Origin: Brienomyrus brachyistius
Taxonomy: Eukaryota; Chordata; Actinopteri; Osteoglossiformes; Mormyridae
Reading direction: 5' to 3'
Length of the DNA: 64,000 nt
Assembly: GCF_023856365.1 (NCBI RefSeq)
Contig: NC_064539.1
Coordinates: 27,121,493 to 27,185,492, forward strand
Shown here: one piece after another, positions 48,968 through 62,600 of the stretch
Position numbering within the stretch: position 1 is the first letter of the stretch
How the letters are laid out: each line of letters starts with the position of its first letter
Notes under the pieces: generated by a model
The model's database searches: none
The model's input: the letters and a program-made list of their open reading frames with translations, nothing else
Told to the model about the DNA's origin: nothing
Translations under genes and position numbers: made by a program

Positions 48968-51900
48968 CTAGGAGACCACAAAAAAGGCGGCTTGGTGCCT
49001 CCTGCATCCACAATCATACATCTGAAACATAATACATAAGCCATTCCATGATTTGCACATAATTTCATATACCAGTAAACAAATCGAGAAATACTGGATA
49101 CTGGAAGTATTGAATAGGGCATTTAACTTGTTTGCAGCTTTTCTGATTGCCTGCATTTATGTTGGTTTTTTCCCTTTTGGTAAGGCTCTTGGATTAAACT
49201 GCGGCTATTTATTAATATTTTTTATTTTTGTTTGATTTATAGACCTATCTGTATAACATCAATGTCCAAAAAAGTTAATGAGTAACTGATGATGCTGTTG
49301 CTATATTCCATCCATCCATTTTCCAAACCGCTTATCCTACTGGGTTGTGGGGGGGTCCGGAGCCTATCCCGGAAGCAATGGGCACGAGGCAGGGAACAAC
49401 CCAGGATGGGGGGCCAGCCCATCGCAGGGCACACTCACACACCATTCAGTCACACATGCACTCCTACGGGCAATTTAGCAACTCCAATTAGCCTCAGCAT
49501 GTTTTTGGACTGTGGGGGGAAACCGGAGTACCCGGAGGAAACCCCACGACGACATGGGGAGAACATACAAACTCCGCACACGTGACCCAGACTCGAACCC
49601 GGGTCCCAGAGGTGTGAGGCAACAGTGCTAACCACTGCACCACCATGTCGCCCCCTGTTGCTATATTTTCAATATTAATTTTGCTTATCCTGAAGTACTA
49701 CCTTATATGGCCATTGTAAAGTCGGCCTGAACAATTTATCGATTTCAAATCGAAATTGCAATTTGGAACAATGTGATATGCAAATCTCAAAGACTGTGAT
49801 TAAGGATATACTCTACACCAGCAATTCTCAACCCATGGATTGTGACCCAGATTTCGATCATGGAAAGTTCAGAAAAGGTCACAAGGCAGAGTTGGAATTG
49901 AGAGCATATTAACACCAGCAAGCTCCTACAGTATGCTGATCCATGATCAGATTTCCCAGCCCCAATTCTAGAATTAAACTATATAAATGGGCCGCGGGTC
50001 TGCAAAAACTAGTGAACACTCAATCAATCCAAGAAGCCAAACCACAGATGCTTAATTTAAAATTCATTAGTACATCCAAGAGATTTGTGCGATTACCAAA
50101 AAAAAAAAAAAAAAAAGTTTTTTGAAGAGTTAAATTCACATACAAATAATTTCCCAAATTCGTGTAGTTTTTTCATGTTGCGTTCAGTGTGATACAGCCT
50201 TTAGCCTAAGGTTTTCAAGTTTGATGTTGCAGCTGTTGTAGAGTGAAGTTTACTAATATAGGGTTACCACTGAATCATTCCCTACCCCCACCGCTTGGTG
50301 ATTCCATTAGATTCCATTAAGTAACGTTAGAATTAAATACTATAACAGCACACTGATTTACTGCTGTCATTCACCTGGTTGGCACTAAATGTGCTATTAT
50401 AGAAAATTAATTAAAATTAAGAAAATTAACACCCTTCCTATTCAAAAATTCGACATTACCGTCGTACAAGTTCGCTTATTTACCGTGGAGGTGGTTGCCA
50501 CGAAGCCTGTGTTTCTAGCTGCTGTGATGCAGCTGCGACCTGCTTCTGAGGAGGAGGTGGAGGGTGGAGCTTCTTTCCTGCCCCAACCGTCTGTGCCATG
50601 AAGTCCAACACTGATTTGTCTAGACTCAGCCACTCAGATGGAAGTCTAGTGGAATTTAAAGGAAAGTAACAAGTATTAATTTATTGTATAGGCTAATACT
50701 GGCAATCTGCATGCATCGTAAAACATCTTTGACCTGTTCTTCTGAGACCGGGCCACATGGCGTTCTGTGTTGTTCTGAGTTCGTTTGGGGGGGCCAACTG
50801 TGGCTCCAAACAGCCTGCTCCAGCGCATGCCTTGTGGGGGCTCCTCTTCGGCCCCCATTACTCCTCGTTGTCCTTCGGGCTCCTTCTCTTCACTCTTCTT
50901 CAACTCATTCAGTACAGACTCTGGGGGGCTCCCCATCCAGAAGGGTTTGCCTTTGGCTTTGGAGTGGGGACCACCGTTGGCTTTTGGAGCATTCTTCTCC
51001 TGAATCGCCTCTGCACCTTCCACCACACCTTCTCTGAGTGGTGGCTGGCTCTGCTGACGTAACCCTAGATCCTCCACCACCCTGGCGCCCTGACACTCCC
51101 CTGTGGGTTTCTTTCTTTTTTCCCACTTGACAAATTTCGATCCCTCGGTAGAATTGTCAATGTATACCTGTGAGCTCTGCATTAGCTGGTACCACCAACC
51201 TGCTTGTCGGTCGCGTGGCTTTGCCCCACCAATGAACTGAGGTTCTCTCTCTGTCTCACCCTCTCGCTTGACTTCCTCTCTGCCAACCCCAGTAGCTCTC
51301 AATGCACCCCAAGGTGCCCCTTCCCTGCTATCTCCCCAAAGATCGGCTCCTCTTTTCGCCAGTTTCGGTTCTCCTTCGGTCCTTCTTCTATCCTTGGCTT
51401 CAAGCTCTATTCTATTGCCCTCGATGCCCTCTTGAGACAGCCCAACTGCTTCTTTCCTCTGCACTATGCCATCTTTCCTTGACCTCGCTCCTTCCATCAT
51501 AGACCAAGCCTCTTTATTCCATAATCCTATCCTCTCCTTGAGCCCAGTGTCCAATACTTCAGATTTTGATTCCAGCCCCAAGCCTCGCATGAGTTGGAAA
51601 GTAGAGCGCATGGAGCCATCCAACCCTTGGCCAGTGGAGCACAGCTCTTTCTTGTTGCGCTGGTGCTCCTGGCCCTTCCGAAGCAGGCGTGGCTCAAAAA
51701 GCAGGTCCAGATCAAAGGGCAGTAGAGATAGTGGTTGGAGCAGCAGTAGCAACTCTTCAAAAAGTGGATGGCAGGTAGCCTGAGAAAGAAGCAGGAAGCC
51801 CCAGGGGTGGTAGTGTGCCGCCACAATATCTGGAGATTGGATGAGAGGATAAGGACTCAGCACACACATCAGCATAAAGCAAGTGTATACCTCAAATATC

Positions 51901-54900
51901 ACCTATACCTTCTTACCTTCATGGGTATACAGATGGTTGAACCAAAATTCCAAAGACCGCAAGCTGAAACATACAGAACACGTATCTAGTAGCATTCAAA
52001 TAACATTGTCTGTGTCAAACTAAGATTATCCCTGCATTCATAACGTAATATACATCATACACCACACTATTTTGCATTGCAATTTTAAATGGACAGAAGA
52101 TGGACTTTCCCATCAGACAGCATCAGAGGCCTCTAATCTGTTTCGAATACCTAGCGAGGAGTGACTCGCAATAAAGTATAAAAAAAGCAATGGAATTTCA
52201 AAATAGGCTGGCATGTACACTGCATGCATTTGAAACACAAAAAAAAAAACACTTACTTGAGTAAGCCAAAGACGAAAGCGTTGAACCTCATGCTGTGGTT
52301 TGTGAGCTCTGAGTAGTGGCTGACCTTGGAGAACAGGTTGTGGAGTACACGAGTAGAGGGTCCTAGGAAGCAATATGGGTTGTGGTCATGAATACTAGAG
52401 GACAAGTTCCATTGTCTGTGCTGCACTATAGATACTTATACAAATCACAGTAAGTCCTGATTTTTCAGTAACCTGGCTGAGTGGAGGCTTCCACCACACT
52501 CCAGGGGACATTTCGTCGCTGTCCGATGATCAGGTCCAGTACATAGGCTCGCAGGCCATCTTGTAGGATGCCACGGATGGCAGGACATAGATACTTCAGA
52601 ATCAGGTGGCCTACATTGGGGCTGACCGAACTGTTCCCTAGTTTGGCCTAGCAACACAAAAAGGAGGCAGGTGTTATTGGAAAAACCTAAAAGTCAACCA
52701 GGAAACACTCAAAACCATGAGTTTTGATGAGATTCACTGGAATCGGCAGCATCTAAATCTTAGAAAAGGACCATATTACTAATGGGAATCTTAATATCTA
52801 AGATATATTTGAACTTATTAGTGGTACTATTATTGAATTAACTCAGCAGAGCTTTTTTAGAGGGTCTCATTAGATTGTACCTTCACTCCAGGGTCACGGC
52901 TGGTGCCAAAGTGAGCCACTATCAGATCTACAGCTGTATTTATGGCTTTCACCAGACCTGAAAGGCAGAAGATTCAAAAGAGGCTTATTTCTTTGGTAAA
53001 CAACCAAACCCAAACCCAATACCCAAGACACAGAGTCTCCCAGCAAATCTGGGTTATAACAATCTGATCTGATCACCTATTACCTTTATTCCTATTGTTG
53101 CACTGAGCGTGTAAAGGACAAAAGAATTTCCCTCGGGATAAATAAAGTTTTTTCTTATCTTATCTTATCTTGAACACAAAGGCAGTACAAGTCTGTCTGT
53201 GTGTCAGCCCCCTTTTCCTCACTTTAAAAATTAACGTGTGTCCTTCCTTTTTTAGGCATATTCCCCAAATACAATCACATGAAAGCATGTGCACAGAGAG
53301 AAAAGGATGGGAACACAACAATGTCACCCAATTAAATAATCTTTCTGGACGTGTTGTGAAGCAGTGGTTCTGAAGGGCACATGAAGCTGTTGGTAATATG
53401 ACAGGAAAATACAATAAAACAATAGCTAAAAAAAAAGAAGAGAAATAATAAAGCACTACACTACATACTACTGAGTGTGGATTCAGCACATTCACAAGCA
53501 CTGAGAGTCTGCTGATTCCCAAGAGATAGCTATCATGATGCCAGCCAATCAGTGGCAAGGAGAGATAAAAGTAGGTCACGTTGGGAGGCAAGACTCAGGG
53601 TAGGGAAGGGCGGTGCTGTGGATCTGCCTGCGACCATCCGCACATTAATCATTACAAACGCTGCAGTGTATCACACCTACCAAAATGCTAAGTACTTTAC
53701 TATAGATTTGCATGTGATGCCATTACATTGCACTACAATGAATAGAATTTTCATATGATGTTTAACCCATTTAATTACAGGCATTTTTGTTATAAAATGA
53801 CAGACGTGTTCTTCTAAAACCTCACATTATGCAAAATTATGCAATTAAAATATAAGGACTTAGGGGAAAAATATGGATAAGGGCAGACCACTCAATCCAA
53901 ATCAAACCATTAAGCATCATGTTCAAAAGACTTTATAAGAATCACCTTTTGAGTGTTAAAGCTGCTCTTTTTCAACATCTGAAATTTCACAGATATACTT
54001 ATCCAATATTTTTTGTAACCTTGTTCACTTAATGGCAATCTATAAAAATACACTTCATAGTGTAACTAATGACTAACTCTCAGAAGATACCATTTGCATG
54101 TAGACACAATGCCTACATTACAATACATAAATTTCAAATGTTCAACTGTATGTTTTAGATGTGTTTTTACGACATACAATCTGAATGTTAACGCTGCCAC
54201 TCGGTTTTTTGCTGCTCAATGAGTGTGAGTGCAGTGACTTCCACCTGCCGTGATGTCATGCGCATACCCTTCGCTGTAGGAGGAGCGCAAGAACATCAGA
54301 TAAGAAGGTGATGACCAGGAAGTATTGCACGTTTTTAACAGCCATCTAGTAGCACAGCGATCTGAAGTCTTTGTAAAGAGGGTGGGAGTAGCGTTCACTG
54401 GAAATTCCCACTAAACAAAACGCGCACAATTGTGCCAGACAACAGGAGTAATAAGGAAATACAATGGATGGTTTGGGAGTTACTAGCCTGGGCTGTTTTG
54501 CACACTCACATGCTTGTGATACTCAAAGGGCTGCTGTCACTGACACTGTTTCCAGAGGGAGAATAATTGTGGGGCATTTTAAGAATTCGCCACTTGCGTG
54601 TACTCTCTTCGGAAAATATTCAGAATGAACTGCAAATGCCTAAAAAACACAAGATGTACTAACGAGGTGGAACAGTACGTTACTAGTAGCCTAATTAAAG
54701 ATTTTTTGCCATACATTTTTTCATCTGTGTTTACTAGTTTAAAAATATCAATAATATGTAAAGTATAAATATATAGTCATTATATTAAAATGTCAAAGTA
54801 AAAAGAGTTCTATCGGAATCGGATCTGAACTGAAAAAATGTGAATCAGTCCCTCCCTATAAATATATATAGCCATGTTTATAATGCTTTATGAATGCATT

Positions 54901-56879
54901 ATAATGCATTATGAATGTGCTTATAAATTGCTAAAAACATGCCTTTAAGTAAAGTGTTACGATATCTTTTCTTCTTTTAAAAAAAAGTTACTATCCTGTA
55001 CTGCGAAAATTACTATATAAAGTTGACCTTAGTAAACAAATCCATCTATCTATTCGTCTTATAACTGCTTGACCTGGTCAGGGATGAGGTGACATGAAAA
55101 AGTATTACAGTAATGTAAAGTAACAGTGATGCAGCCACTGTACTGATTCACTGCAGCTTTTGGTTGACTTTCTTTTAAGTTTGACCTGGGATGAGGATCA
55201 AATCAAGATGAGCACACTATCCCCCACTGATTGGGTTTTCAAATTGAAACAGTGTTTCTTTACACGCCTAAAAATCTGCGCTAACAAAACAAAGCACCAT
55301 TAACTGTACATAATTATACGTGCTGTGCTTTTATAGGACTGTCAGTGTCGTAGGTTTGTTTACGCCAGCAACCCCACAAACGGGTGACTAATGCATTGCA
55401 CTATGACGTCACAAAGTGACATAAATTTTTCTGCTCCATTACAATCTTATGGATCTACTCACACACCGCAGTTTTACAATCTCTGACCTGCACGGTTTTC
55501 CTGTGAAGTCTGTAAAAATTTCCATGGAATACATTTAAACGTCAGATGGCTGTGATCACATGACGGTGGCTGTAGGCTCAATTTCTGCTCCCAGCTTCCC
55601 TTTGTCTTGCAGTTTCAGTTTCCCAATTTTGACGTGATTTAAAGGTGGACATTTTCAGGTGTAGATTTCCATCCACATAATGTTTTTGTGATGCGATAAG
55701 TTCCATCAAAGATCAAATAGAGTAAATGCAGTAATAACAACAAATAAAGTGATGTTGTTCATAAGGACATGCCTCTAATCGTCCTTCTCTTTGCAAAGAC
55801 TGTGCTGTGCTGTTTCAATTTTCGGGCACTCGGACTCAAAATATGATATTCCCCGGTCTCTGGGGTACTAGGCTTGGGCGATATCTATTTTTTCCAGCCG
55901 CCATTTCGGACTAATAGACATCCGGTATATGACAGTATTTAGAAAGCAAAACAAAAAAGAAATCCTGAGTCATGTAGGCTACTTTAAGCTCCGGAATCAG
56001 AGATAGCCTAAACGCGCCGATCAGCGTGCAAGCTGAGAAATAGGGAATCAGGAGACAACGCAGTTACAGTACTGAATCTAACAACAATAGCCTGAATACA
56101 GACACCCAAGAACTTGGGCAATATCACTGCAAAAAACATATTAAATATTAGTCCTATGTAGGAATGGTCATCATAAGCAAATTATTTCTTTTCTACTTCC
56201 AAATAAATCGTCTGTTGGCCAAGTTCCCTCTTATAATAAGGTCATTTTAGATTTGTATTCTGTATTTTCCATCAGTTTAAAAAAAATAAACATCTGCAAC
56301 TTTTATGTTCACAAATATTCTCATTGTAGAACGAACATTAAACAAACGGAATGACCTCTGATGGTGCATGGCGCATTCCTGACTGTCCTGTATGGTTCTA
56401 CAGCATTATACTGTTATTTGTGCTGTGAGCAGCAGTCTCACCTTTTTTCTGCAGCAGGTCGATGGAGATGGACTCTGAGGCGGCGTCAGGCGATAGACAG
56501 AACTCCTCTGGGGGCTTCTCCGTCAGCGAGAAGTAGTCGGGGAAGAAGTCGCCGTAATAGTGATGCTTCATAGACTGGCCTAAGGGTACATACACAGAGC
56601 ATAAGACACTTGCACGCACACATTCACAGACTAATACTTCAGTGGAATATATAGCACGGTAATGTCGATGGGCACCACAAATATTTTATTATGGTTAAAA
56701 CAACAAGGAGACAGTTAAAACTGGTGACTACAATGTGCCAACAATGACAAACCTACAGTAGTTTTCTGGATTTCCTTATTAATTAGGATTAATTAGATTG
56801 TTTAGTTGAAGTATTAAAGGACCATTCTGACCGTAACTTCTTTTATAATAAATTCTAAAATTATTCTTTCAAAGCAAAG

Positions 56880-56953
<74 letters not shown>

Positions 56954-59603
56954 GCCAAATACACTGTGGCCACACAAAGAAGACAGAAATGTTTCCCTGC
57001 CCCCCCCACAGGCTGACAGTCAGCACCATTAGATCGGGCTTGAGCGTGGCTAGATGCCGTTGGAAAATCAAACACGTTGCGGCGAGGGAGGCTGCCGCGG
57101 CCCCGCCGGGCATCTAGGCTGCCGGACAGGGTGGGGCCAGCCCGCTCCCCCCCCAAGGGGTTTTTACGACGGTACTCCCTCCACTTCAGGGCCTGTGGGG
57201 ACAGATGGTGGGCTGGCGTGGAAAGGACCGTGAGGAGAAGCGGGAACCACATTGTGGCAATGGTAGACAGAGAGGGCGGGGAAGGAATATACCCCATCAG
57301 GGGGTACGAACAGAAGGAGGGACACAGGACAAGGCAAGGAAAGCCGACAGAGAGACGGGTTAGAAGACAGCAGAAAGGGACAAGTATTTTATATAGATAA
57401 TATAGATATGCACCGATAAAACTCACCTTTCAATTTAATATACAATTCTCAAATTGTGAATACCTCGAAATTATTACCTATCGTTTCAAAACATGCTCAA
57501 TAAAATTTATACAGTTGAGTTGACACACAGTGGAACCTCGGTTCTTCAACTTAATCCGTTAAAGACTCGAAAACTAAATCAACTAGGTTGAAAACTAAAT
57601 AAATTTTTCCCATAAGAAGTAATGTTAATTGGATTAATTCATTCCAGACCCTTAAATGATTGCCTGTTTAAACTTGTATAAATACATACCTAATGTTAAA
57701 ACCATAGATAAAAACTTTTAATTAAACCAATAATTACTTGAAATAAATGAAAAAATGATGTTGCCATTCCACACTCTGTAGCGGGATCAGAGACGCGGGC
57801 ACCTCTATCATCATTTCCTTTTAAGCTCCATTGTGGTTCTCACAACTTTTCCTTTTTGGCATGATGCTATCACTAACCTTCTTAGGATCCATGATGGCTT
57901 ATTTAAAAACAAAATAAGTCCAACAAAAGCAACTAGAATATTGTAATGTAAAATATGAAAATTCGTATTGCCATCAATTTGAATAATGGGAAAATTGTAA
58001 TATAGCTTATACTAGGGTTGCATGATATCGTACCGTAATTATTTGAAATATATTGCATAAACAAAAACGGAGATAAAATTTACCCAAAATTAACTAGAAC
58101 TTGTGTCAACAGTCAAAAAATTATACTAAGATTACAGGGCTTTAGATTATGGGCATAAAATTTCTTCAGATGCTGGCTTTTCGGTACTATACTTGGGTAA
58201 TTTCTTACGCTCACAAAGCGTACTGTGACTCCAAAAGCTAGTAATCATATAAATTTGGCAAATTTGTTTAATAAACGTTTCAGACTTTAAACTGCAAAAA
58301 GTACCGCCACACCACCGATGTCTATCATTGCAATATGTATTCAGTAAAATTTGTATTTAGGGCAAATGGCCCAGCCTTAGTCAAACCCATTCCCTGGAAT
58401 GAACAGCAAGGCAGTCAGAGAGAAAAAAAACTATCAATAAAATGTGCTATTGCCCTTTTGTAGTATTATGCCCTACGACACAAAAATGTATTAAAATTAG
58501 ATTTCATTTTGCTGTCCATTCAATTTGTTGCCGTTTTCCACCTTCTGAATCTGTTTAAGATCGATTCTAAGAAATTTTTGAAGCAAAAAATGGAGCATTG
58601 AAGCAAAGAAATAATGACTTGAATTATATTGAGCAAATTACCAGCATCGTTTGATATTAAATAGCTGTGATGAATTATTTTGCGTATCGCCCAGCCCGAA
58701 GAATACAAAAACAATCACATGCATCTGATCGTGCAATCAGGCTTTTAAAAGCCTACCGTTAGGCAGCCGGGGTCCAGCACAGTTGGCCAATGAGACATCC
58801 CTGCTTCCACACCGATGGACAGGCTCTGGGTGTGCCTGGGACCCCAGAGCAGGGCTCTGCAGTGTGGGCAGTGAAGGAAGGTGCAGGCAGTGATTCGTCG
58901 CTGCAGACAAGTCCGACGGGGGCGGAGGTGGAGTGGAAGGCAGAGACACCTTGACTCGGGGTTCTGGTGGAGCAGAGCCATGGGTATCATGGAGACTGTA
59001 GATGTGGCCAGGGGAAGAGCGAGACAGGGGCAGCAGACCAGCTGACAAGGGACAGGAGAGGCTGCGGGGGGGCCGCTGTGGACTACTGGGGCTGCAGGTG
59101 GAGCAGGAACCGGAGCTGGGAGCTCCCTGCTGCCGCACGGGTGAGTGGCTGCCCAGCGGGGATGGGCGGGCCGCATCAGGGGCCCTCCTCCCGTACACAT
59201 GGCTGACGTAGTCGCCCAGCAGGGGGCGCAGTGGCTTGACCTGTGGCTTCCCCAGCTGCTGCTGTAGTGTGAAGGGCTGGATAGGCAGCGTGGTAGGGCG
59301 TTGGTCTTTACTGTAGCGTATGACATCTGAGGAGCCCCCTGAGCAGGTTAGCAGAGCAAGCCGTCATTATACGAAATGGCATTTCAGTTACGTCACTTTG
59401 AAGGTACAAAGGCCGAGGGAATTCCTCATATGTATCATTTCTCATATCTAAAAATGTATAACCACAACTTAATTAATAAATCTTTAAAAGGTTATCCCTA
59501 ATACATCATTTTATACATAAAAAATACACATGTAAGGGTTAATGCAATCCAAGCCATGCAATATACATTTTTAAACATATGACTGTGGAGCAAAGAGATA
59601 CAA

Positions 59604-59663
<60 letters not shown>

Positions 59664-62600
59664 TCAGCCACTGTTTTACTAATTAACCTTTATGTACCTC
59701 CAGGTTAGCACAACATATTTAGCTTTTTTACCTATTATTAAAACCGGACTTGATTAGGCAGGTTAAACAGAACTGTAAAGTATAACATTATGTGGACTAC
59801 AAGTGCATTAATCAGTAACATTGCTTTAAAATTATAATTGCATATTGAATTACTGCTGTTTGTCGCCTTGTCGGCACTACATGTACGTTTATGTAAAATT
59901 AATCAACACAATTCAGATTCGACAATTAGGCAGTGCTCTGGTATAAAAATAAAAATAAACAATTATTTATAAAAGTCCAAAGAAGATACAGCTCACAGAA
60001 GCTCCCAGCACTGGGAGAGCCGGCGTGAACATAAATCAGGATCCGTGTTAAGGGCCCAGCAGACACTCGTACGCTTTCGGTTTCATTTAAATAGATGGAC
60101 ACTTTAACTTATTAAATGGTGTAACAGTAAGGTATGGCAGGGTCTGTACAAACGTAATCAGCGCGAGTGAATGCAGAACAAGCCTGAAGCCAAAGATCGC
60201 ATTTCTTCATGACTGCGGAGAAGTCGAGCTGATGACTCAGTTTACTGATCTCCCTGAAATGGCTTTGAGCCCAGCTGCAATATCAGTGACACAGCTAATA
60301 CCAGCTCCTGATTCAGCAGCCATTATCATGGCTCTTATACATACATTTTCATTCCTCAATAGTCCTCCTCCCCATTAAAAATCCCTTATCTAGGTCCCTA
60401 ACAAACATTTACAAACTAAGTAAACATCCTATTCACAGCTGGTACTTTTGTCCCTCATTCCCCCCCAAAAGAATGACAAAAAAATCAAATTATTTATCCT
60501 GTGACAAGATGCTTAAATGGGGAATCTAAATGATGAAAATACAGACACAAACAAGTCTGGGTGGTCTGAAGCTCAGGTGTACACAGGACCTTAGCTCACG
60601 TGTTTACACTGCATTCTTTGCAAAACTGGATATTCCCCAGTTTGGTCGATACCCTTCTTTGCCATGTCCTTGACCTGTGTGTCCGTCCAGTAATTCTGAA
60701 GGGAAATTCATCCAGATACCAGCACCAATACCATTTCAGGATTTACACCACAGGTCTGCAGAATTGAAGCATAGGGGGGCGTACTACTCTTATTTTTCAT
60801 TGCCATACCAGAGAGAGAGACTAAAATTCAAGCCCACTGATGAAGTGATGGCAAATGGAAACACAACTGTAAATGAGAGTGGTATTGTCCATTGACACCA
60901 ATGACAGGAGACGGAGGTGATGCTTCTCCTCACCTTCAGCCGTGGCCCGAGCCTCACTGCTGCTCCAGTCCACGTCGCTCAGCTGGCAGCGTGTCTGAAG
61001 CGCCGTATCATGGCCAGTCTGGCTGCAGCAGTAGCTGAATGGCAGCGGAGGCAGGCTCCGGCTCTTTCCCAGCTGGGGCAGCTCTGGGATTGGGGAGAAC
61101 TCCTGAGAGGACTGGGAATTAGTGGAGGAGGCCTCGGTGCTGGATTTCAGGAAGGGGGAGCTGCCGCTGGTCGCGGCCCCGCTCCTCCTTTTGCTGCGGG
61201 CTATTTCGGCAAAGGAAGTGACACGAGGAGGTACCGGAGGTGAGGTTGGCAAGGCTCCCTCACTGAGGCGGACAGGGCAGCTCAGCATGCGCTCCAGGGA
61301 GGCGAGGCTGGTACCGGACGCCCGCGTCAGATCCAGGTCCTGGTCATAGCTGCGAGAGCGGGGACGGCCCACACGGCCAGCTAGCGGGGGGGACACGTTG
61401 ACATACACCTGGCCTTCTATCGTGGCCTCTTCCGGCTGCTTGGTCTCGTCCGGGTCGTCCTCACACTGGCAAACAACCACAATCAATGGGCGAACAGGAA
61501 AGTCTCATTTTAACCAATCAGCACATTGGGACAATTAGCAATTACAGCTGTTATGTTAGCTGCAAACAGAGACCTGAGACCTGGGACGTAACTTTCTTTG
61601 GAGGGCCATATGCAAGCTTCACAAATGTAAGCAGGGGCCACGTTTAATCATTATTTTAATGCCCCTACAAAAAGAGACATTAGATTTTACTTTTTTTTTT
61701 ATTTTGAAATTACATTCACAAATCATGAACTTGACTTCTACATTAATTATTTAATCAAAGAAATCTGTGGGCAAAAATCTGTACATCTCCACCAATCTGA
61801 ACACATCTGAATATGCACACGCACACACAGTATTTATCAATTAAAAATGGAATACAAATAACATAAAGCAGAGAAAAATACCCAATGTTTGTGCAAAAGG
61901 CCTCCTACTAACATTTAATTTGGACTAAATTAAAAATTTTAAATAACGTTTGCTGAACGTTCCCAATGGCTAATCTTATAATCGCTTACAAACCAATTAA
62001 AATATTTTTCAAACCAACAAAGTATGAAAGTCCTCAGAATCTAAGATACACCAAATCAATGGAATGTGATTTAAGCTTTAGGAACTTATCTGTTAGTAAG
62101 TCTGCTAATGGGACAGCTTTCTGCAGAATAACAGGCACATCTGCGACATTATTCACAATAATTAATGACAACATTAATTATACTTTTTTTGGATATGAGA
62201 AATAATATATATATGAGGAATTCCCTCTGGATTTACACCTGCAATGTTATCTAGGTATCTGACATAAGGACATAAGTTTGGTTTCAGCGCTGTTAGTGAT
62301 CAAATCAGTCCTGAACCCTCCACCCCCTAAACACAAACCATGCTCCTACAATATTGGTAGGGACACCTCCCTACTATCCACACCCAAATCTTCGCACTAG
62401 TGACAATCATATATCTGACCTTCATGTATGATTTCACACCCCTTCCGTTCCCTCATGTACCTGGGACTGGGGTTCCTCCACTCCCTGCCCGTCCTCTGCA
62501 GGCTGCCGGAACAGGTAATACTCTGTGGGCTGTGCAGGACTGGCCCGGCCGGGATCCTCGGAGCAGCTGGCGATGGAGGAAGCAGCGGGACTAGGCGAGG

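Noticed and set aside
56869..57426. 185-codon frame ending in a CVCV run
   Set aside because: Only the middle is rusc2 exon 4; the rest is intron and CA repeat.
58745..59326. 193-codon frame beginning with Met at the rusc2 exon 3 acceptor
   Set aside because: It is out of phase with both adjacent exons; the overlapping frame carries the conserved [12 protein letters not shown] sequence.
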